From an uncultured Moraxella sp. (GTDB lineage: Bacteria > Pseudomonadota > Gammaproteobacteria > Pseudomonadales > Moraxellaceae): DNA of 10,588 nt. The notes under the pieces are model-generated. The model made no database searches, had not been told where the DNA came from, and saw only the letters and a program-made list of their open reading frames with translations. Shown one piece after another: positions 6,323-10,588 of the stretch; position 1 is the stretch's first letter; the number at the start of each line of letters is the position of its first letter. The stretch covers positions 1-10,588 of the forward strand of contig CAKAQU010000057.1 of NCBI GenBank assembly GCA_916720335.1, in the 5' to 3' direction. Both the position numbers and the translations under genes were made by a program.

Positions 6323-7150
6323 ATGAGTTATTCTTCAGAACCTAAAAAGCCAATTACTTTATCCACCTTATTAGAATACAAAGCTCAAAACGAAAAATTT
6401 TCTTGCCTAACCTGTTATGATGCAAGTTTTGCTCACTTGATGCAAAAAGCAGATATTGATGTCATTTTGGTTGGCGATAGTTTGGGTATGGTAGTTCAAG
6501 GTCATGCTTCTACGTTGCCTGTTACTGTAGAAGATATGGCGTATCACACTGCTAATATTGCTCGTTCAAACAGTCATGCGTTGATTATGTGTGATTTGCC
6601 TTTTATGAGTTATGCAACATCTAATGATGCGATTTTAAGCACTCAAAAAGTCATGCAAGCAGGAGCGAACATGATAAAAATTGAAGGCGGTCGCAATCTT
6701 GCCAGTACTGTTGAAACACTGGCAAATCATGGTGTTCCAAGCTGTGTGCATTTGGGATTAACTCCGCAGTCAGTTAATATTTTTGGTGGTTATAAAGTAC
6801 AAGGCAAAAATCAAGAAGCCGCAGATAAATTATTAGAAGATTGTCGTATCTTGACTGATTCAGGAGCAGCAATGATTTTATTAGAATGTGTTCCTTTTGA
6901 TTTGGCAAAAACGGTCACTCAAACCTTTAATGTGCCTGTGATTGGTATTGGTGCAGGCGTGGAGACCGATGGGCAGGTTTTAGTGATGCACGATATGCTT
7001 GGAGTCTATACTCGTAAGCCTGCTAAATTTGTTAAAAATTTCCTAACTGACGCAAGCAATCAAACTTCAGATATTCTGGGCGCATTTTCGGCTTATCATC
7101 AAGCGGTTAAAACCGCTAGCTTCCCAGCTCATGGACATACTTTTTATTAA
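6323..7150 (+). CDS. panB: 3-methyl-2-oxobutanoate hydroxymethyltransferase
   Basis: PanB (KPHMT) transfers a hydroxymethyl group from 5,10-methylene-tetrahydrofolate to 2-oxoisovalerate, giving ketopantoate, the first committed step of pantothenate and coenzyme A synthesis. The 275-residue product shows the (beta/alpha)8 family blocks: LTCYDASFA (29-37), VGDSLGMVVQGH (50-61), DLPF (91-94), MIKIEGG (117-123), HLGLTPQS (143-150), LLECVP (186-191) and IGIGAG (207-212). Asp52, Asp91 and Glu121 fit the three Mg-binding positions of the E. coli enzyme (45, 84 and 114), and Glu188 fits the catalytic base (181), all with the same +7 offset. It is complete and of normal length. TAAGG six bases before the ATG is a good ribosome site and fixes the start. 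It is followed 23 bases later by panC. Its folate cofactor links it to folK upstream. Confidence 0.96.
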   Translation: MSYSSEPKKPITLSTLLEYKAQNEKFSCLTCYDASFAHLMQKADIDVILVGDSLGMVVQGHASTLPVTVEDMAYHTANIARSNSHALIMCDLPFMSYATSNDAILSTQKVMQAGANMIKIEGGRNLASTVETLANHGVPSCVHLGLTPQSVNIFGGYKVQGKNQEAADKLLEDCRILTDSGAAMILLECVPFDLAKTVTQTFNVPVIGIGAGVETDGQVLVMHDMLGVYTRKPAKFVKNFLTDASNQTSDILGAFSAYHQAVKTASFPAHGHTFY

Positions 7151-7173
7151 AATTGATACAGTCTACTAAATTT

Positions 7174-8022
7174 ATGCGTATTTTTCATACAATCAACGAA
7201 CTTCAAAGCGTTTTAAACAATCATCGTCAGCAAACAATCGCTTTGGTGCCAACGATGGGTAATTTGCACGATGGACATGTATCTTTGGTAAATATCGCCA
7301 AAAATCATGCTGATATTGTGGTAGTCAGTATTTTTGTTAATCCAACTCAATTTGGGGTTGGTGAGGATTTTGATAGTTATCCTAGAACATTAGACCAAGA
7401 TTTGCAAAAATTAATCCAGGTCAATTGTGATTACATTTTTGCACCCAATATTGATGAAATTTACCCTGTTTATCCGCCCAATATTCAAGTATTAAGTGGA
7501 GATATTACTAAGATATTGTGTGGAAAAACCCGTCCAACCCATTTTGATGGAGTGGGGCTGGTTGTGAGTAAATTGTTTAATATCGTTAAACCCGATGTAG
7601 CTGTTTTTGGTAAAAAAGATTATCAACAGTTAGCAATTATCAAACAATTAAATCAAGAATTAAACTTTGGTATTCAAATTGTTGATGGGGAGATTGTTCG
7701 TGCAGATGATGGTTTGGCATTATCATCTAGAAATGGTTATTTAACAGATGAACAAAGAAAAATTGCTCCAATATTAAACCAATCATTAAATGCGCTTTCC
7801 CAAGAAATAATCAATGGATTTTCATTGGATAATTTATCTGGTTTAACTGACAAATACAAAGAAAAAATAAATCAAAGTGGATTTGTTGTTGATTATTTGG
7901 AAATATTAACTGATAAATTAAAAACACCAAATGATAATGATAAAAAACTAGTTATTTTAGTTGCAGCCTATCTGGGTAAAACTCGGCTTTTAGATAATCA
8001 AGAGGTTGTTATTAGTGAATAA
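7174..8022 (+). CDS. panC: Pantothenate synthetase (pantoate-beta-alanine ligase)
   Basis: PanC activates pantoate with ATP as pantoyl-adenylate and joins it to beta-alanine, giving pantothenate. From ATG 7174 the product has 282 residues, the normal family length. It carries the PTMGNLHDGH block (26-35) with the HIGH-type nucleotide motif, VSIFVNPTQF (51-60), VSKLFNIVKPDVAVFGKKD (131-149) and the KMSKS-like LALSSRNGYL (181-190). The ATG is chosen because the E. coli protein begins at the same point in the alignment. The TTG at 7153 is also in frame and would add seven residues, but neither start has a clear Shine-Dalgarno sequence. Translation may depend on coupling with panB just upstream. 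Its 3' end overlaps rapZ by eight bases. The 3' third is noticeably more AT-rich than cysK or folK. Confidence 0.95.
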   Translation: MRIFHTINELQSVLNNHRQQTIALVPTMGNLHDGHVSLVNIAKNHADIVVVSIFVNPTQFGVGEDFDSYPRTLDQDLQKLIQVNCDYIFAPNIDEIYPVYPPNIQVLSGDITKILCGKTRPTHFDGVGLVVSKLFNIVKPDVAVFGKKDYQQLAIIKQLNQELNFGIQIVDGEIVRADDGLALSSRNGYLTDEQRKIAPILNQSLNALSQEIINGFSLDNLSGLTDKYKEKINQSGFVVDYLEILTDKLKTPNDNDKKLVILVAAYLGKTRLLDNQEVVISE

Positions 8023-8887
8023 AGAAGTTTCAATTATTATTGTATCGGGTCGTTCAGGTTCTGGAAAAACAGCTGCACTAAATATTTTGGAAGATTTTGG
8101 TTATTATGTTATTGATAATTTACCTTTATCTTTGATTAATAATGCTGTTGATGAATTGATTGGTGATAATATTAAAAAAGTTGCTTTGGGTGTTGATGTT
8201 CGAACTGCAAAAGCTGACCTTTCAACATTTCCAAATGTTTATAATGATTTGACAAATAAATATCAACAATCAGTCAAGATATTATACGTTACCGCACAAT
8301 TAGGTATTTTGGTTTCTCGTTTTGCTGCAACCAGACGTGTTCACCCTTTGATGTCTATGGTAAATGATTTGTCTGACGCTTTGACTAAAGAAATTGAGCT
8401 GTTAAAACCCATTTCTAGTTATGCTGATATTAAAATAGATACCAGTAATTTAAATATTCATGAATTAAAAGAAAAAATCCGCCAGCATTTGGGTGTAAAA
8501 AATCAAATCACTTTGAACATCTTATCATTTGGTTTTAAATATGGCTCACCCATCGATGCAGATTTTATTTTTGATATGCGAATATTGCCAAATCCCCATT
8601 GGCAAGAGAATTTACGTATCAAAACAGGATTGGATAATGAGGTTAGAAGGTTTTTTGCTAATTATCCAGAAGTAGATGAGATGGCAGAAGATATTTCAGC
8701 ATTTTTAATCAAATGGTTGCCACATTTTTTAAATAATAATCGTTACAGTGTTACTGTAGCGATTGGTTGTACAGGCGGCAAACATCGTTCAGTCTATATC
8801 ACGCAAAAAATAGCTCAATTATTAGAAAATAAGTTGCCAGAAAGTATGCTTATTGCTGTCAATCACAGAGAGCAAAAACATTGGTAA
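8015..8887 (+). CDS. rapZ: RNase adapter / nucleotide-binding protein RapZ
   Basis: RapZ is a P-loop protein. In E. coli it binds the small RNA GlmZ and presents it to RNase E, controlling glucosamine-6-phosphate synthase. From GTG 8015 the product has 290 residues (E. coli, 284). It shows Walker A GRSGSGKT (12-19), LEDFGYYVIDNLP (25-37), DVRT (61-64), TRRVHPL (106-112), SFGFKYGSPIDADFIFD (171-187), LPNPHW (191-196) and GCTGGKHRSVYI (251-262). The GTG start is supported by AGAGG at 8001-8005, nine bases upstream; a TTG at 8006 would have no spacing. The first eight bases lie inside panC, suggesting coupling. The C-terminal tail is short and lacks the Lys-Arg-Lys cluster near the end of the E. 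coli protein. GlmZ itself is not expected far from enterobacteria, so the partner here is unknown. Confidence 0.93.
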   Translation: MNKEVSIIIVSGRSGSGKTAALNILEDFGYYVIDNLPLSLINNAVDELIGDNIKKVALGVDVRTAKADLSTFPNVYNDLTNKYQQSVKILYVTAQLGILVSRFAATRRVHPLMSMVNDLSDALTKEIELLKPISSYADIKIDTSNLNIHELKEKIRQHLGVKNQITLNILSFGFKYGSPIDADFIFDMRILPNPHWQENLRIKTGLDNEVRRFFANYPEVDEMAEDISAFLIKWLPHFLNNNRYSVTVAIGCTGGKHRSVYITQKIAQLLENKLPESMLIAVNHREQKHW

Positions 8888-8903
8888 ATAAATAAGGTCA
8901 AAG

Positions 8904-9410
8904 ATGAATATTGATTGGTCAAAAATAGATATGCGAGTATCACGCACGGAAATTAAAAAATCATACGATAGACTACAGGCATTATCTGAACCGCTGGCAA
9001 ATTTAAATAAAAAACAATTAGAAAACCTACCAGTGAGCGATTTTTTTTTGGATGAACTTAAACATTTATCACAGATAAAAACAGCGGCTGCAAAAAACCG
9101 TCAAATTAAACGTGTTGGCAAACTGATTCTTGAGGAAAATCGTCATGAGTTAATTGATGCATTGTTTGAACTACTGTTTAATGTCAATCAACGAGCAAAA
9201 ATTGAAACCTGGATAACGAGGCTAAATTTATCAGATGACAATACGTTAAAATTATTTATAAAACAATATAAAGCCAGTGAATACAATAGTTTATATCAAT
9301 TATTATTATGGATTGAATACGCAAAACATCTGCAAGATAATGAACTACTCCAAGAAAGTCTGTTGGATTTTAAAAGCTATGTTAAAGAAGTGGCAATTTT
9401 ATCTCGATAG
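8904..9410 (+). CDS. darP: Ribosome-associated protein DarP (YjgA, DUF615)
   Basis: This is a member of the YjgA/DUF615 family. The E. coli protein, named DarP, binds late 50S ribosomal precursors and helps large-subunit assembly. The 168-residue product is helical and basic. It shares the family core SRTEIKKSYDRLQAL (13-27), NLNKKQLENLPV (33-44), LDELKHLSQIKTAAAKNRQIKR (from 49) and VGKLILEENRHELIDAL (71-87). The acidic N-terminal extension of the E. coli protein is missing, and the C-terminal third matches only loosely. AAGG six bases before the ATG sets the start. It begins 16 bases after rapZ and is the last gene of the run; the hairpin terminator follows at 9469. Confidence 0.88.
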   Translation: MNIDWSKIDMRVSRTEIKKSYDRLQALSEPLANLNKKQLENLPVSDFFLDELKHLSQIKTAAAKNRQIKRVGKLILEENRHELIDALFELLFNVNQRAKIETWITRLNLSDDNTLKLFIKQYKASEYNSLYQLLLWIEYAKHLQDNELLQESLLDFKSYVKEVAILSR

Positions 9411-9441
9411 TTTTAGTAATCACTAAAAGATGGTAATCTTT
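9411..9441. repeat. Two overlapping small hairpins directly after darP
   Basis: TTTTAGT (9411-9417) pairs with ACTAAAA (9422-9428) around a 4-nt loop, starting one base after the stop codon. AAAGAT (9426-9431) pairs with ATCTTT (9436-9441) around GGTA. They share AAA 9426-9428, so they cannot both form fully. Neither has a T run. They may protect the 3' end of the mRNA or may be chance in AT-rich DNA. Confidence 0.35.
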
Positions 9442-9468
9442 AAAATAACAAAGATGACAACAAGCACC

Positions 9469-9490
9469 AAACCCTGTTTACACAGGGTTT
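9469..9490. terminator. Intrinsic terminator between convergent darP and ompR
   Basis: AAACCCTGT (9469-9477) and ACAGGGTTT (9482-9490) form a perfect 9-bp stem around the tetraloop TTAC. The plus strand continues ATTGTATT, a broken but T-rich tail. On the minus strand the tail is poorer (GGTGCTTGTT), so it probably stops darP transcription best and ompR less well. It lies between the two convergent stop codons. Confidence 0.78.
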
Positions 9491-9507
9491 ATTGTATTGA
9501 AATTTAA

Positions 9508-10236
9508 TTAATCAGTAGCGCCATCGGGTACAAAACAGTAACCAACCCCCCAAACGGTTTGTATATAACGAGCTTGGGAGGGATTATCTTCAATAAGTCT
9601 GCGAAGTCGGGATACTTGCACATCAATGGAACGCTCCATTGCCCCCCACTCACGACCACGCGCTAGATTCATTAGTTTATCACGCGTCAAAGGCTCTCTT
9701 GGATGCTGGACCAGTGCTTTTAAAACAGAAAATTCACCTGTTGTTAAGGTAACAACATTGCCATCTCGTTTTAAAGTTCTGGTGGATAAATCTAAGGTCC
9801 AAGAGCCAAACTCTACCACTTCCATTTGTTGTGTTGGTGCACCTGGCAATTCGCGATTTTGACGACGCAGTACAGCTTTGATGCGCACTAATAGTTCTTT
9901 GGGATTAAAGGGTTTGGGTAGATAGTCATCAGCACCCGCTTCAAATCCAGCGATTCGGTCAGCATCCGAACCTTTGGCAGTCAGCATAATAATAGGAATT
10001 TCTGAATTACTGGCGCGCAGTCTTTTGCAAATAGCAATACCATCTTCATCAGGCAGCATTAAATCCAACACAATCAGTGAAAACATTTCACGTTGCATCA
10101 GCTTATCCATTTGCTTACCATCATGAGCCACGCGCACAACAAATCCATCTTCTTCCAAAAAACGCTGTAATAAAGTACGCAAACGGACATCATCATCAAC
10201 GACTAAAATGCGCTCATTTAAATTTTCATCAGCCAT
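9508..10236 (-). CDS. ompR: OmpR-family two-component response regulator
   Basis: OmpR is a DNA-binding response regulator controlling porin and envelope genes after phosphorylation by a sensor kinase, usually EnvZ. The 242-residue product has a receiver domain with the acidic pair Asp14-Asp15, phosphoacceptor Asp58 in LDLMLPDEDG, Thr86 and Lys108 (KPF). The linker is 122-138, and the winged-helix output domain has the recognition-helix segment MERSIDVQVSRLRRLIED (200-217) followed by YIQTVWGVGYCFVPDG (224-239). This is near-identical in pattern to enterobacterial OmpR. GGGAG on the minus strand ends six bases before the ATG at 10236 and three before the in-frame ATG at 10239, so I prefer 10236. 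No sensor kinase gene follows: the stop is 97 bases from the end of convergent darP with a terminator between. The control region upstream is shared with rightward promoters. Confidence 0.95.
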   Translation of the reverse strand: MADENLNERILVVDDDVRLRTLLQRFLEEDGFVVRVAHDGKQMDKLMQREMFSLIVLDLMLPDEDGIAICKRLRASNSEIPIIMLTAKGSDADRIAGFEAGADDYLPKPFNPKELLVRIKAVLRRQNRELPGAPTQQMEVVEFGSWTLDLSTRTLKRDGNVVTLTTGEFSVLKALVQHPREPLTRDKLMNLARGREWGAMERSIDVQVSRLRRLIEDNPSQARYIQTVWGVGYCFVPDGATD

Positions 10237-10354
10237 CATGTACTCCCATTAATTGAAATTTTATAATGATAACCATTGTACTACAGTTACCATCTATAAA
10301 CTACTTTTATGTCAATAAATAGGGATTAAATCTTACTAGATAACTAATTGATTG

Positions 10355-10404
10355 TTATTATTTTTTTTATTTTTGATAAAAAAAATTAAAATTTTTTCAA
10401 AAAT
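10355..10404 (+). promoter_or_regulatory. A/T-rich UP-element-like tract
   Basis: About 50 bases that are almost wholly A and T, in alternating T runs and A runs (10361-10400), sit directly upstream of the first -35 box. Such tracts bind the alpha subunits of RNA polymerase at rRNA promoters. The background is AT-rich, so the call rests on position and run structure. Confidence 0.45.
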
Positions 10405-10407
10405 CCC

Positions 10408-10435
10408 TTGACCTAGAAAAATTTTGCTATATAAT
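10408..10435 (+). promoter_or_regulatory. Strong sigma-70 promoter P1, rightward
   Basis: TTGACC (10408-10413) and TATAAT (10430-10435) are separated by 16 bp. After the -10 comes ACGCAGCC, a GC-containing discriminator of the kind seen at stringently controlled stable RNA promoters. The start is expected near 10441-10442. It points away from ompR. Confidence 0.75.
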
Positions 10436-10504
10436 ACGCAGCCACTTATCCAATAAAACCTTACAAAATAGTAAATATTGATTAAGTAAAATTTGAAAAA
10501 TAGC

Positions 10505-10532
10505 TTGACAAATTAACTTTTCATAGTAAAAT
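10505..10532 (+). promoter_or_regulatory. Strong sigma-70 promoter P2, rightward
   Basis: TTGACA (10505-10510) and TAAAAT (10527-10532) are separated by 16 bp, 97 bp downstream of P1 with the same spacing. CAGCC begins four bases after the -10 in both promoters. The start is expected near 10539, leaving about 50 bases of leader in the window. Confidence 0.72.
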
Positions 10533-10563
10533 GGTCAGCCTTAACACCAGATGATGGGTTAAA

Positions 10564-10575
10564 CACTTTTTAAAA
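10564..10575 (+). promoter_or_regulatory. Possible boxA-like antitermination element
   Basis: CACTTTTTAAAA matches the rRNA boxA consensus TGCTCTTTAACA at 8 of 12 positions and lies about 25 bases after the expected P2 start, where boxA is found in rrn leaders. A match this loose in AT-rich DNA can be chance; it counts only together with the tandem promoters. Confidence 0.3.
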
Positions 10576-10588
10576 ACAAATTAAGAAC

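Larger units (their letters stand above)
10240..10588. other. Gene-free control region between ompR and a rightward unit
   Basis: About 350 bases have no convincing reading frame. The left third should hold the ompR promoter and ribosome site; I can place the latter (minus-strand GGGAG at 10247-10243) but not the promoter. The right two thirds contain an A/T tract, two strong rightward promoters and a short leader that runs off the window. No tRNA or rRNA body sequence is visible before the edge. Confidence 0.6.

Noticed and set aside
7153..7173. TTG start for panC, adding seven residues
   Set aside because: The ATG at 7174 gives the normal family N-terminus and length; no ribosome site favours the TTG.
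8006..8014. TTG start for rapZ
   Set aside because: The AGAGG sequence directly abuts this codon, leaving no spacing; GTG 8015 fits better.
10268..10294. Imperfect inverted repeat upstream of ompR as an OmpR autoregulatory site
   Set aside because: Only about 8 of 13 positions match between the arms and it does not clearly fit the OmpR consensus.
10275..10315. ompR promoter from minus-strand TTGACA (10315-10310) with TACAAT (10280-10275)
   Set aside because: The gap is 29 bases, too long for sigma-70; a closer TATAGA leaves only 11. I could not build a convincing promoter.
1..10588. Mobile element, CRISPR array, tRNA or defence system
   Set aside because: No transposase, integrase, spaced repeats, cloverleaf or defence domain is seen on either strand; the content is housekeeping.

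Overview
The window looks like AT-rich chromosomal DNA from a gammaproteobacterium of the Moraxellaceae (Moraxella- or Psychrobacter-like). This rests on the low GC content, the pcnB-folK-panB-panC order familiar from Pseudomonadales, an OmpR very close to the enterobacterial protein, and a ComEA-type competence protein. The genus is an inference. Nearly all of the window is housekeeping and biosynthetic DNA. I see no mobile element, CRISPR array, tRNA, phage module or toxin-antitoxin pair.

Left part (1-1416): the 5' portion of a phosphomannomutase gene (manB/cpsG) reads leftward out of the window. A 264-bp divergent control region separates it from cysK. That region holds three copies of an 8-mer in mixed orientation, and two of the copies form extended -10 boxes facing cysK.

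Centre-left (1417-3595): cysK (cysteine synthase A) ends at a bidirectional hairpin terminator. The terminator loop contains a consensus extended -10 box that probably starts the next unit. That unit is mazG (nucleotide pyrophosphohydrolase) followed by an overlapping gene for a small secreted helix-hairpin-helix protein of the ComEA type.

Centre (3652-9410): a tightly packed rightward run of seven genes: pcnB, folK, an unrecognised 162-codon gene, panB, panC, rapZ and darP (yjgA). Several junctions overlap or nearly touch. FolK makes a folate precursor, and PanB uses 5,10-methylene-tetrahydrofolate as its one-carbon donor, so the folate and pantothenate genes are metabolically linked. PcnB, RapZ and DarP belong to RNA decay, regulation and ribosome assembly. 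The run ends at a hairpin terminator facing the convergent ompR gene.

Right part (9508-10588): ompR lies on the minus strand with no envZ next to it. Its roughly 350-bp upstream region has no gene. It carries two strong tandem sigma-70-type promoters pointing right, an A/T-rich UP-like tract, matching start-site sequences and a weak boxA-like element at the edge. This layout suggests the leader of an rRNA (or other stable RNA) operon beginning just beyond the window.

The most useful leads are the unrecognised gene between folK and panB, the promoter inside the cysK terminator loop, the repeat array before cysK, the apparently orphan ompR, and rapZ located away from its usual nitrogen-PTS neighbours.
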